A DNA stretch of 64,000 nt. It comes from Heracleum sosnowskyi. Taxonomy: Eukaryota > Streptophyta > Magnoliopsida > Apiales > Apiaceae. Positions 1 through 11,654 of the stretch are shown here, one piece after another. Each line of letters opens with the position of its first letter. The stretch's first letter is position 1. The notes under the pieces were generated by a model. It made no database searches, was not told the DNA's origin, and saw only the letters and a program-made list of their open reading frames with translations. The stretch lies in assembly GCA_030848705.1 (NCBI GenBank), contig CM061243.1, forward strand, positions 116,150,674-116,214,673, written 5' to 3'. The position numbers were made by a program, and so were the translations under genes.

Positions 1-2204
1 ACCTCCCTCCTCATCATAACCGTTGTATTTGGGCTAAACACCACATTAGATTTTCCGAAATTTATTGCTTGTCCAGATACTCTTTCATACCTCTGTAAGA
101 TGTTCTTCATAATCAATGCCTCAGGCCTTGTAGCTCTAAAGAAAAAATAAGAGTCATCTGCAAATAATAAATGTGATACCGGAGGAGCCCCTCTAGCAAT
201 TGAACACCCATGCAGCAAACCCACTTCCTCATGTCTACGGATCATAGAACTTAATCCTTCTGCACATAATATATATAGATAAGGGGATATAGGATCCCCT
301 TGTCTAATACCCCGTTCTGGTTGCACATCACCAAAGATCTCTCCCTCATGGACAAAGCTATATGAAACTGTGTTGACACATGCCATTACACGTTCTCTCC
401 AGACAGTATTAAACCCGAATTTCTTCATCATATCTTCCAAAAAATGCCATTCCAATCTATCATAGGCTTTAGACACATCAATTTTAAACCCCACTACTCC
501 ATGCTCTCCTTGTCTCTTCCGTTGGATATAGTGATTCAGCTCAAATGCTATTAAAGCATTGTCCGTGAGTAATCGACCTTCTACAAAAGCACTCTGTGTA
601 TCCGATATTAACATAGGTAAACACTCCTTCAATAGATTGGCCATAACTTTCGATATAATTCTAATGAGCACATTACACAGTGAAATCGGTCGTAAATCCG
701 TCACTCGCTGAGGTTTTTTAATCTTTGGAATTAGACACACGACTGTTTTATTAACAGCATGTGGTAACTCCCCTGTATCCATAAAATTCTGACAGCATCT
801 AATCACATCTTCTCCTATCACACTCCAATATGTCTGGAAAAAACACGGGTTCAAGTCGTCAATGCCTAGTGATTTATCTGGGTGCATCGAGAATGCAGCA
901 CGCTTTACCTCGTCTCCTGTAACTGGCATAATTAAGTCCTCATTCTGTCTGACTGAAACTTGTTTTACTACTTCTCTGTCAGAAAGCGTTTCAGACATTC
1001 CTGAACTCTTGAATAATTCATCGAAATAATCCCCGATTATCTGTCGAATCCCTTCCTTACTCTCCTGCCATTCTCCATCTGAGCCCTTCAATTTTATAAT
1101 TTGGTTCTGTTTCTTTCTTCCGGTCGCATACTTGTGAAAGAATTTTGTATTTTGGTCTCCTTCCTGGAGCCAAAACTGTTTTGCCCGTTGTTTCCAATAC
1201 ACCTCCTGCTTCTCTAATAACCTTAGATACCTATCTCGAGCCTCATCATATCTCTGAATTCCACACCCATCTCATCTAGACCTGAATACCTGCATATCAG
1301 TTCTGCATTTCTTAATTTGCATCCGCAATTCTTGCACTAATCCTCCTCCCCATTCTTCTAACTTCAAGCTCACATACGTCATCTTCTCCATAATATTCCT
1401 TCCAGTAACCTCAGCCCAACTATCCCGCACTATGTTGGAACATTGATCCTCTCTAACCCAGCAATTTTCAAATCGGAACCTCTTTATTCGTGGAACATAC
1501 ACCATTTTATTTAACTCCAAAAACAAAGGAAGATGGTCAGAAGTAGAGACCTCTAAAACTTTCAACTCTGCCCGTGGGAACATAGTTTGCCATTCATTAG
1601 TTTCCAACCCCCTATCTAAACGTATTTGCAGCCAGCTAGGAGTACCTCTCGATTTTTCCCATGTAAACTCACTGCCAATAAACCCTAAATCAACTAGGGC
1701 ACATTCATTCACCACCCCTCTAAATCCCTCCATCAACCACCGAGGCTGTGGTCTTCCCCCAGCCTTTTCGTGATCAAACATAATATCTTTAAAGTCCCCA
1801 ATTATGCACCATGGTAGCGTAGACCCATCTGCTCACTTTCTCAATAACTCCCACGACTCCCTTCTTCTCTGTCTTTCTAGGCAACCGTAGAACCCTGTGT
1901 ACCTCCATCGTCCTACTTGTTCACAAACTACTTCGTAATCTATATAGTGATTACAGCTACCTTTTATTTGAACTCCTCCTTCATTTTTCCAAAGAAGTGC
2001 CAATCCTCCTCCATGATTCTGAGCATCAACTACAAAACAACCTGCATAATGTATTGCCTTACAAATAGCTTCTATTTTATTTTTCTTTACTAACATCTCT
2101 GACAGGAAAATAATATTTGGCCTAAACTGTTTGACGATTTCCTTAAGAAACCTAACTGCTCGTGGGTTGGCCATCCCACGACAGTTCCACGATAAGCAAC
2201 TCAT
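1..2204 (-). pseudogene. LINE ORF2: endonuclease plus reverse transcriptase, broken and partial
   Basis: The frame opens at the ATG at 2204 and stays the same throughout, with in-frame TGA codons at 1833-1835 and 1272-1274. The first part is an APE-type endonuclease: it begins MSCLSWNCRGM, has a GGGLALLW segment, and ends with the SDHLP motif. One active-site segment reads GDFKDI where GDFND is usual, so a key Asn is lost. After the second stop the same frame runs on to position 1 with reverse transcriptase motifs: a 'DKS.G.D.LNP' segment, a GIRQGDPISPYLY segment near 275-312 and the catalytic FADD box near 135-175. The RNase H-like and C-terminal regions lie outside the window. Nicking of target DNA and priming of cDNA synthesis are the known roles of this protein family. 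Confidence 0.88.
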
Positions 2205-3385
2205 AATCCTCGGCGGGCCTGGACTCCAGGACCCGCCCCATACAAGTTTTTTGGCTCGATGACTTCTAATACTCTATTCTCCTCTTCACATCTTGGCCCA
2301 TCTGTTTGCATTAAGCTTGGCCCAGAGTCCATCTGGATATGGCCCTCTTCAATTCTTTTCCGTTTTGGTTCCAATATTGTATTAACATTATCATAATTAC
2401 CGCTTAAATTCAAATTGTTCCCTTCCTTATCCATATTCCCCTGATTTCTCGATGTAACAACTACTGCAAAGTTATCTCCATTATTTTCTCTAATCACCCC
2501 TTCAATCTCCTTGAATCTCGCCACCTCCCCCGAACTGTTACTGCTAGCCCCCTGATTTCCAGCACCTTCACCAGCTACCGACCATCTTCCTCCTCCATCC
2601 GTGTTTCTCAACCAGCGTGCTCCCACCCCTTGTTTTCTACCTCCACCTCGATTTTGAGCCCTTAACCAAGTGCCATATGCACGTTCTACTTCCTTCTCCG
2701 GATGTGCATACAGGATATTACATTCTCTATCTGTATGCCCTACGATACCACAGACAAAACAGAAATTTCCCAGCCTTTCATATTTAAAGTTTACCCAACT
2801 CCATGCTCCGCCTTCGCGTTTAATCTTCATACGTCTCTTTAATGGCTTTTGAACATTCAAACTCACTCAAACTCTCACATATGATCTCCATTTGCCATCC
2901 AAGCTTGCAGGATCAGCTTTCACATATTTCCCCACAAAATTACCAATACTTGCCAAAATACTCTCTGATATGAATCCTTTGGGTAGATCATGAATCTGTA
3001 CCCAAATATCCATTGTATTTAGAACTACTTGACCTGGATCTTCTTCATTCTGTAGCTGATGATAAATCAGCATATTCTTTTCAAACGACCACGGTCCCCC
3101 CTCAATGACTTTACGTAAATCCAAGATATGGTAAAAGACAAAAGAGTATCTATACCCTCCTATATCATGCACCTCCATGCCCTCCTTGGGTCTCCACAGC
3201 GCTGCTAGAACATTTTGCATCGCCTAGAAATTTATATTTTTTTCAGTGAGAAATCGCCCCACAAGGGTAAAACTCTCCTTCGTTTTCTGTGTTTCTGCAG
3301 CCCCAACAATTATGCCATTATCTTCCTCCTCTTCGATGGTTAACCTTGCATAAAGTTTCTCCAAATCTGGTTGATTAGACTCCAT
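2201..3385 (-). pseudogene. LINE ORF1: DUF4283 / CCHC nucleic-acid-binding protein, broken
   Basis: The ATG at 3383-3385 begins MESNQPDLEKLYARL, a start typical of plant LINE ORF1 proteins. A TAG at 3224-3226 and a TGA at 2867-2869 interrupt the same frame. The middle portion (about 2870-3220) is DUF4283-like, with ALWRP and GGPWSF motifs. The final portion has a CCHC knuckle, CFVCGIVGHTDREC, near 2710-2760, preceded by a 'KREGGAWSW.NFKYERLG' segment. Members of this family bind the element's RNA and form its ribonucleoprotein particle. The frame is kept between stops, so the damage is by point mutation and not by indel. Stop codon TGA overlaps the ORF2 ATG. Confidence 0.85.
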
Positions 3386-3573
3386 ACTAACTATATTTGA
3401 ATATGATAATAGTAATATAATATAGGTTTATTTTAAACAAAGGAAATGGTATAGCCACTAATAGATCACAAACTTGCCATATAGAGAAAAAAACTCACTT
3501 ATCTCAATTTTTGGGATCGACCTCAACATATATCTCAATATAAATAGTTATTTAGTTTGCTTATAACAATATA
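3386..3573. other. AT-rich spacer left of the Helitron nest
   Basis: No gene is seen. It may include the LINE 5' untranslated region. From 3541 the sequence (TAAATAGTTATTTAG...) matches the stretch beginning at about 23336 and 43295, which is the flank of the second Z copy. It thus gives the left half of the Helitron target site. Confidence 0.5.
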
Positions 3574-3585
3574 CAAGCTTGTAAC

Positions 3586-3600
3586 CCGTGCGATGCACGG
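3586..3600 (-). other. Helitron 3'-terminal hairpin
   Basis: CCGTGC-GAT-GCACGG is a perfect 6-bp stem with a 3-base loop. It is the subterminal hairpin expected just inside a Helitron 3' end (minus strand). Decayed versions recur where later modules begin, near 3720, 5770, 6365, 8045, 8170 and 8617. Confidence 0.65.
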
Positions 3601-4852
3601 ATGAATTTTAGTTTTTTTTTTAAATTTTATTATCTATATTTTGATTTATATGATTTTAAAAAGTAATCAAATATAATAATATATGTATGATGTTATTCTA
3701 CATTTTTTTAGCCTATAAGTTGTGCGATACACGGATGAATTTTAGTATTTTTGATTTTTGATTTTAGTATTTTTTATATGATTTTTTAGTATTTTTTATC
3801 TTATTTTATTAGCATTTATTTGTATTTTGATCTTAAAAATTCTTAATATGTTGTTGACGGAATAATATCTTGAACTTTTGAATGTAGCTTAGAAAAATAG
3901 ATGATATAAATATTTAATAATAATATGTTGTTGACGGGATTCGAACCTTGAACCCGTGGGAGCATTTTAGATATCAAGAAAAGAATATTTTTTTTAATAT
4001 TACATCCAACGGTTCTCATTTATCGATATTTACATCTAACGGTTATTATTTAGATGACCAAACTACATATGACCAAACTACCAACCAAATAGATGGTGGT
4101 TACTCTAATTTAATTTATATATATATTTTTTAATATTAGATCTAATGGTTCTCATTCATCTATTTTAAAATCAACAATCCTTATTGATTTGGCGGTACAT
4201 GACCAAAATTTTGGATAAAATTTCTCTTACGCTTATTGTATATAAGGATTTAATATGTTTTGCAAACACCTATTCTACTTCCAATATTATATGTATGTGT
4301 GTGTGTCGCGTGAGTGGAGGCGTATTTGGTATTCATTATTATATCGATTAACATAATCTTATAATACGTGAGATAATTTAACCATGAGATATTTTGTACA
4401 TGATTTGAACTGACTAACTTGCCCCTGTGTTTATTATTTATTAGAAAAAGTTGTTTGTAGAAATTGAACTTGAGTTTATCTATTAACTGAAACGTCTTTG
4501 TATCGCTAAACTATAAAATCACAGATTTTTGGAACTTCGCTCGAAACGTGTGAGTATCATTTGATAGAAGACATTTTATTTAACTTCAAAATATATAAAA
4601 AATAATTATGAAGCTAAATTGAACTTAGGTTATATTGTTGACGCGATTCGAACCTTGAACGTTGGAGCATTTTAGATATCAATAAAATAATATTTTTTTA
4701 ATATTACATCCAACGGTTCTCATTTATCTATATTTACATCTAACGGTTATTATTTAGATGACCAAACTACCAACCAAAATGACCAAACTATCAACAGATG
4801 ACCAAACTACCAACCAAATAGAGGGTGGTTTGCTTATAATAGTATAGTATAA

Positions 4853-5690
4853 ATTTCAATAATTAAATGTATTAAAATAAGTTTTAAAATAAATAAGTAA
4901 CTATTTGCCCGTGATATTTTTGGAGTGAGAGGGTTTATTAAGAAAAAATAGAAAGAGCAACATGTTTTAGCTAAAAAGGTAATTGTCCATAATTAAAAAT
5001 ATTAAAATAGGTTTTAAAATAAATAAGTAAGGGTGTACCGTGATATTTTTGAAAAAGTAGGGGTTGTAGTAACGAAAAATAGAAAGAGTAACATATGTCT
5101 TAGTTGAAAAAGATGAGTGTTTGTGATTTTATAGAAAAAGAATGGACTTTGTTAGAAAAATAGAAAATATAATGTATTTTAACTAAAAAGTTAATTGGTT
5201 ATAAATAATATAATTATATAATAATAGTTTTCTTAAAAAATGAACAAATTTAAAAAATAACATGTTTTAGCTGAAAAGGTAATTGCCCGTAATTAAAAGT
5301 ATTAAAATATGTTTTAAAATAAGTAAGAGTTTGCTTGCGATATTTTTGCAAAATGTGGGGTTTTAGTAAGAAAAAATAGAAATAGTAACATGTTCTATTT
5401 TAAAAAGATAATTGTCCATGATTTTTTTAGAAAATAGAGGATTTTGTTAGAAAATATTGAAAAGTTAATGTATTTTAGTTGAAAAGGTAATAAGTTATAG
5501 TTTTTTTTAAATGAAAAAAAATACAAAAATTAACATGTTTTAGTTGAAAAGGTAATTGCCGTAATTAAAAGTATTAAAATAAATAAGTAAGGTTTGCCCG
5601 TGATATTTTTGGAAAAGGAAGGGTTTTAATAAGAAAAAATAGAAAGAGTAACATGTTTTCGTTAATTTATTTTTTAGAAAAAGAGAACCC
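4853..5690. repeat. Degenerate ~130-bp tandem repeats within the Helitron nest
   Basis: The phrase AACATGTTTTAGYTRAAAAGG recurs at roughly 4957, 5096, 5263, 5387, 5527 and 5650. It alternates with GCCCGTGATATTTTTGG and AAGTATTAAAATA. The spacing of about 120-170 bp and the many indels mark it as an old minisatellite-like array. Shorter versions occur at 7750-7920, and the whole array recurs in unit 2 (about 27640-28450). Confidence 0.7.
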
Positions 5691-5757
5691 TAACATTGAC
5701 ATCAGTTACGTAACTGTTTACAAATAACCAAAACACAAGTCTATTTTTAAAGTTACA

Positions 5758-8700
5758 TAAGTCTGTAACCTGTGCGATGCAGGATGAATTTTAATATTTT
5801 TTATTTTATTATCTATATTTTGATTTATATGATTTTAAAAAGTAATCAAATATAATAATATATGTATGACGTTATTCTAAGTTTTTTTAGCCTGTAAGCT
5901 GTGCGATACACGGATGAATTTTAGTATTTTTGATTTTTGATTTTAGTATTTTTTATATGATTTTTTAGTATTTTTTATCTTATTTTATTAACATTTATTT
6001 GTATTTTGATCTTAAAAATTCTTAATATGTTGTTGACGGAATAATATATTGAACTTTTGAATGTAGCTTAGAAAAATAGATGATATAAATATTTAATAAT
6101 AATATGTTGTTTACGGGATTCGAACCTTGAACCTGTGGGAGCATTTTAGATATCAAGAGAATAATATTTTTTTAATATTACATCCAACGGTTCTCATTTA
6201 TCTATATTTACATCTAACGGTTATTATTTAGATGACCAAACTACATATGACCAAACTACTAAATAGAGGGTGATTTGCTTATAATAGTATAGTATAGATT
6301 AAAAAGTAATCAAATATAATAATATATGTATGACGTTATTCTAAGTTTTTTTTAGCCTTTAAGCTGTGTGATACACTGATGAATTTTAGTATTTTAGTAT
6401 TTTTGATTTATTATTTTAGTATTTTTTATATGATTTTTTAGTATTTTTTATCTTATTTTATTAACATTTATTTGTATTTTGATCTTAAAAATTCTTAATA
6501 TGTTGTTGACGGAATAATATCTTGAACTTTTGAATGTAACTTAGAAAAATAGATGATATAAATATTTAATAATAATATGTTGTTTACGGGATTCGAACCT
6601 TGAACCCGTGGGAGCATTTTAGATATCAAGAAAATAATATTTTTTTTAATATTACATCCAACGGTTCTCATTTATCTATATTTACATCTAACGGTTATTA
6701 TTTAGATGACCAAACTACATATGACCAAACTACCAACCAAATAGAGGGTGGTTTGTGATGTGTAAAAATAATGTAAACTGCAACCGCACAGTGTTCAGTT
6801 GTAGCAATCACAGATCGATCCACAGAGACTATGAATTTTCAAAACCCTAACAATTAACTCAGGCGAACTAGACAATTAAGATTTGAGTTGAGATTTGTTT
6901 AACCTAATTAACAATTAAAATCAAATAAGGAAAACCTAGGAATCCAAATCCATTAATCAATCACAATTAATATCAACTCACCCTAAAATCAATTCTCTTT
7001 CCTTCACAAATAAGATATATCAATTAACGAGACAAAGCATACACTATGAAACTTGTTATCTAACAATAACCTATCAAAACTTCATGAGCAAGCATAGGCT
7101 ATGAAAAATAAATCCGGTAACAATAATATATCAAAATCACTTTGTCAATTGAACAATTAAGCACCAAGAAAAATTATGAGAATCAATTAATAGGAACAAG
7201 AAGATATCAAAAATAATCAAATTAACTTCATCTTCATCCTAGGAGAATTAACTTAGCTAGACATAATAACTGAATTAACAAAACAATTAAATATAAAGAA
7301 TGCAAGAAAAAGTGTTTGAATAGAAGAAAGAACTTGTATCGAAAAACAATAATAAATCTATCCTACTCGTAATTATGAGATCTAGTCTAAATTCTATGTA
7401 AACAAAATTCTAGATCTCTAAATTGATGTCTCAAATACAAGAGAGGAGATCTATATATATATAGGAAAAATAATGGGTTTGGGCTTTTTGACTACAAATC
7501 GGATTCTGGAAATATTTCCTCAATTCCTTTTTCTTCTCCGATAAGTTTTCCAATTTTTCTCCAATTTCCTTTTGACTTCAAGTATTTCCATCTGCTTGCC
7601 TTTTTCACCTTTTTCTGCTTGAAATATGATTTTATTTATTTTCCTACAAAACAAAAGAAAACAATTTATTAAACAATAAAATTACGAAAATAGACATAAA
7701 ATAGGTATTAAAAATGTATTAATTATGGACCTATCAGTTTGCTTATAATAGTACAGTTTTTTTTAAATGAAAAAAAAATACAAAAATTAACATGTTTTAG
7801 TTGAAAAACTAATTGCCGTAATTAAAAGTATTAAAATAAATAAGTAAGGTTTGCCCCTGATATTTTTGGAAAAGGAAGGGTTTTAATAAGAAAAAATAGA
7901 AAGAGTAACATGTTTTCGTTGATTTATTTTTTAGAAAAAAAGAACCCTAACATTGAGATGAGTTGCGTAACTGTTTACAAATAACCAAAACACAAGTCTA
8001 TTTTTAAAGTTACACAAGCCTGGGGATTACACCCCTCATGAATCTGCGATGCAGGATGAATTTTAATATTTTTTATTTTATTATCTATATTTTGATTTAT
8101 ATGATTTTAAAAAGTAATCAAATATAATAATATATGTATGACGTTATTCGAAGTTTTTTTTAGCCTGTAAGCTGTGCGATACACGGATGAATTTTAGTAT
8201 TTTTTATATCAGTTTTTAGTATTTTTTATCTTATTTTATTAACATTTATTTGTATTTTGATCTTAAAAATTCTTAATATGTTGTTGACGGAATAATATCT
8301 TGAACTTTTGAATGTAGCTTAGAAAAATAGATGATATAAATATTTAATAATAATATGTTGTTTACGGGATTCGAACTTTGAACCCGTGGGAGCATTTTAG
8401 ATATCAAGAAAATAATATTTTTTTAATATTACATCCAACGGTTCTCATTTATCTATATTTACATCTAACGGTTATTATTTAGATGACCAAACTACATATG
8501 ACAAAACTACCAACCAAATAGAGGGTGATTTGCTTATAATAGTATAGTATAGATTAAAAAGTAATCAAATATAATAATATATGTATGACGTTATTCTACG
8601 TTTTTTTTAGCCTATAAGTTGTGCGATACACGGATGAATTTTAGTATCTTAGTATTTTTGATTTATTATTTTAGTATTTTTTATATGATTTTTTAGTATT

Positions 8701-9033
8701 TTTTTATCTAATTTTATTAACATTTATTTGTATTTTGATCTTAAAAATTCTTAATATGTTGTTGACGGAATAATATCTTGAACTTTTGAATGTAGCTTAG
8801 AAAAATAGATGATATAAATATTTAATAATAATATGTTGTTTACGGGATTCGAACCTTGAACCCGTGGGAGCATTTTAGATATCAAGAAAATAATATTTTT
8901 TTTTAATATTACATCAAACGGTTCTCATTTATCTATATTTACATCTAACGGTTATTATTTAGATGACGAAACTACATATGACCAAACTACTAACCAAATA
9001 GAGGGTCGTTTGCTTATAATAGTATAGTATAGA
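5758..9033 (-). repeat. Recurrent ~470-540-bp Helitron modules
   Basis: The modules at 5758-6299, 6300-6755, 8030-8552 and 8553-9033 share one internal order: decayed hairpin, ATGAATTTTAGTATTTTT, TTGTTGACGGAATAAT, GGGATTCGAACCTTGAACC, CATCCAACGGTTCTC, TGACCAAACTAC and TTGCTTATAATAGTATAGTATAGA. An earlier partial module lies at 3713-4090. They look like tandem or nested copies of one short element. None encodes a protein. Confidence 0.7.
6756..7736 (-). mobile_element. Solo LTR, probably Ty3/gypsy type, 981 bp
   Basis: The sequence interrupts a Helitron module between GGTG-GTTTG and GTTTG-CTTATAATAG, so it is bordered by a perfect 5-bp target duplication GTTTG (6751-6755 and 7737-7741). It runs TGATGTG...ACCTATCA, with terminal TG...CA. 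Read on the minus strand it begins TGATAGGTCCATAATT, a start I associate with plant gypsy LTRs. No internal coding domain or second LTR is present, so the element was reduced to one LTR by recombination. Confidence 0.85.
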
Positions 9034-9083
9034 ATACTATTTACCCACTTTTTATAGTGCAAATTCTGTATTGATGAGATATA

Positions 9084-9488
9084 CAGTAAAATCTCGATAA
9101 TTAAATATTTGATGAATTAATAATATTTTCGTTCCCGACTTGGGTCAATATGATAAATTAAAATTATTTCTACATGCCTAAGATAATAGACTTTGAAAAA
9201 GTTCTGAAGGTCCACTAAAAATATAAAATAATAGTTCATTAACTATTATGATCTTTTATACATTACACATAATTCTTGTATACTCTTTAGTTAACTTTGC
9301 TAAATTATATTAAGTGCTTACTTTTTGCTACATGAATCAATTAATGAATATGTGTACACTCTTGATTTATGTGCAAATTCGTATAAATCAAATCAAGGGT
9401 TTGCACCTCACTTAATTAAATATTTTTTGGTACATGAATCTACTAATTTTAATAATTTTAATACATGTATCAATACATATTTGAATTA
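9084..9488 (+). mobile_element. pogo/Emigrant-like MITE, left part (copy in unit 1, first Z)
   Basis: TA followed by CAGTAAAATCTCGATAATTA matches the terminal repeat of plant pogo/Emigrant MITEs. The element is cut by the insertion of the Z retroelement at TTGTG. Its right end is missing here but is found at 52152-52324 beside the complete copy. Confidence 0.7.
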
Positions 9489-9493
9489 TTGTG

Positions 9494-9843
9494 TGTTAGT
9501 TTTTAGCTTGCTATGCCAAACACTTCCTAGAAAATAAAATATAGAAATTGAATACATTGTAATGTATTTAGGAGTTACAAATAAGAGAATTGATTATGTA
9601 AATATTATTGTGTAAGTTACATATATTACATAATGACATTGATTAGAAATTTAATAGGCACTAATTATTTGGGGTGGAGAGAATGTATGGCATTGCCTAC
9701 AAATTCTGGATTACTCCATTAGAATAAGCACTCAAAAAAAAAAACCAGAAGAAAGGAGTACTTGATCAATACATGATCGGAACCCCAAATTAACATTCTT
9801 TTTCCATACACATTTATGTTATTAATATTATTATAATACTAGA
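9494..9843 (+). mobile_element. 5' LTR of copia-type element Z (first copy)
   Basis: The ~350-bp LTR starts TGTTAGTTTTTAGC and ends ATACTAGA, where other copies read ATACTACA. TTGTG precedes it. It is followed at once by GTGGCATCAGAGC, the initiator-methionine tRNA primer-binding site typical of copia elements. The leader continues to 9935 and, after the CACTA insertion, from 13688 to 13955. Confidence 0.8.
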
Positions 9844-9964
9844 GTGGCATCAGAGCTTTTGATTAAAGTTTCTTAGCTAGATATTTTCTTCTACTCTTGT
9901 CTATGTGTTACAGTCCCCTGTTATTGGCTTGCCCCCACTACTATAAATATATCATATATCAATA

Positions 9965-9987
9965 GACATCGGCTAAAAGCCGATGTC
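9965..9987. other. Perfect subterminal hairpin of the CACTA element
   Basis: GACATCGGCT-AAA-AGCCGATGTC is a 10-bp perfect stem with a 3-base loop. It is made from two inverted copies of the ACATCGG subterminal motif, about 30 bp inside the left end. Confidence 0.8.
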
Positions 9988-11171
9988 TTTCTAAATACTC
10001 GACCGATGTCTACGCGTGTGATGTTAAATGTTTATAGCGTTAGACATCCGTTTTTCACTGATGTCTATTGAGTATTTACACATCGTTTTTATTTTAAATT
10101 TTGATGTCATTAGAACAAATTTAACACAAATGTATACTATTACCACTTGAATATTGATATGTTATCAAGATTAGAGGCACTTGAACATATAACACCCAAG
10201 TGTAAAAGAAATATTGACATCGATTTGCTTAGAAAAACGATGTCTACGATCGGAATTAACATCGGTTCTGTGAGAGGTGTGATGTTAAAACCGTTGTTGA
10301 ATTGTCTTTTTAACATCGGTTTTCAAATTGAAGTTGATGTACAATCTTGCATTTAACATCAAATTTATGTATTATATTGATGTCTTTATTGCGTTAAAAA
10401 AATCAGGTTTCCACATCGATTTTTAGTAAATATGTGATATTATTATTGTGTGTTTACATCATTTTTCAGTTGTGTGTGATGCTAATTGCATTGTCCCTGC
10501 TTACCAAAGAGCTATTCTACATATACCAAAATGCTCAACAAACTTGTACCACAAAGCTAACTACTATATATCATTACCAAATTCAATTCAAGACAAATTC
10601 ACAAAAAAGCTTATAGCTACAATTCAAGGTTACCATCATGCATAACCAACTAGGAAACATGCCAAATAAAAAACATCTGACAATCTAAACACATGGTACC
10701 TGATCGAGATCTACCCAACTGTCTAACAATCACGGAACTAGTTCAATTACATTGTCAAACAAAAGCCAAATCGGTTACTTCAAGGATAACCGGACATAAC
10801 CAAATGATTTACATGTTGTCCTAGATAACTTGACAACCTCCTAGATCATTGGAGTCCATCTTCAAGCTGGATATGAAGCTTGAACCGAAAAAGAAGATTC
10901 AGCTGGCAGCACAAAACCAAGATATGGCAGGATAGTTACATCACAAAACCAATATATGGGAGGACCTACACACTATAGCCAAGCTAAAACAAAAGTAGTA
11001 ATAAAGAAAATTAGGCGGAGAGTGTGAAGGCATTTCTATATCATTGCAGGATGAGAATTGGACGGACAAGCATAAAAACCATCAAAAAATTTGCTTTGAA
11101 GAAAGAGATTAAAATTAGGATGTGTTTTATTCATAATAGCAGCGTTAATGTAAGAATAGGGATCAGTGTTC

Positions 11172-11330
11172 ATTATAAAAAAACCAGAGGGCGCCACCTA
11201 AGAAGTCATCTTCCAAGATTGGTGCCATATCAAAAGAGAGTGTACACCTGATACTTTTATAGTTGAACCATTCTGCAATCTCCCTATTTGATCGATCAGC
11301 TTTAAATGAAGAGACGATGTTGCGTCCTAC
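11172..11330 (-). pseudogene. Captured TIR-NBS-LRR C-terminal (C-JID-like) exon fragment 1
   Basis: The minus strand reads through a segment with EIAEWFNYKS, TLSFDMAP and FLGGALW. This resembles the post-LRR (C-JID) domain of TIR-type plant immune receptors, where 'EW F..KS.G..(V/I)SF.....FLG.AL' is the usual pattern. The fragment begins just after an AG (CAG/GTAGG), so a splice acceptor may have been captured too. No TIR, NB-ARC or LRR sequence is nearby. It lies inside the CACTA element, so transduplication is inferred. A functional receptor is excluded. Confidence 0.6.
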
Positions 11331-11654
11331 CTGTAACATAGAAAAATAAAATAAAAATGTTAATGTTGATAGATCGGTAGATATGTGGTTTTGCCTTTTC
11401 GGAGGCATGTGTACCTAGCCTAGGGGGCCAATCCCGAAATCCACTTATGTCAAGTTTATGTTCTTCTGAATATATTTTTAAATATGTATTATTTCAAGGA
11501 CCAGAGACCAGAATTCTTGTTCAGGATCACAAGAGACCCTTAACCACTTGTTATTTCATCGCGCTTAATTATTGATAGATTTTAATTTACCTATTTCAGT
11601 AATTTGTCCAACAAGAATTTATATATAATAACTACTCATCAGTTGCTTTGCATG

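Larger units (their letters stand above)
1..3385 (-). mobile_element. LINE (non-LTR retrotransposon), 5' part, truncated by window edge
   Basis: On the minus strand there is an ORF1 with a DUF4283-like region and a CCHC zinc knuckle, followed by an ORF2 with endonuclease and reverse transcriptase motifs. This order is that of plant L1-type LINEs, which copy themselves by target-primed reverse transcription. The two ORFs overlap by 4 nt (ATGA, 2201-2204). Both are interrupted by stop codons, so this copy is dead. The 3' end of the element lies beyond position 1. The 5' end is not clearly marked; it lies somewhere upstream of the ORF1 ATG at 3385. Confidence 0.9.
3574..9033 (-). mobile_element. 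Nest of non-autonomous Helitron modules, unit 1
   Basis: Read on the minus strand, the nest opens with TCTATACTATACTATTATAA (ending at 9033) and closes with a hairpin CCGTGCATCGCACGG followed by GGTTACAAGCTTG (3574-3600). This fits the 5'-TC start and the 3' hairpin close to a CTRR end of plant Helitrons, although the last four bases are CTTG, a slight decay. The empty site is visible at about 23366: CAATATA joined directly to ATACTATTTACCC. No target duplication is made, as expected. Inside, the same modules recur (markers at 3936, 4643, 6115, 6588, 8366 and 8846). No RepHel coding region is seen. Confidence 0.75.

Noticed and set aside
9325..9537. 70-codon frame crossing into the Z LTR, repeated at 32108
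   Set aside because: It spans a MITE/LTR junction and begins and ends in non-coding element sequence.
11024..11251. Plus-strand frame over the captured TNL fragment
   Set aside because: The protein similarity is on the minus strand; this is its shadow.
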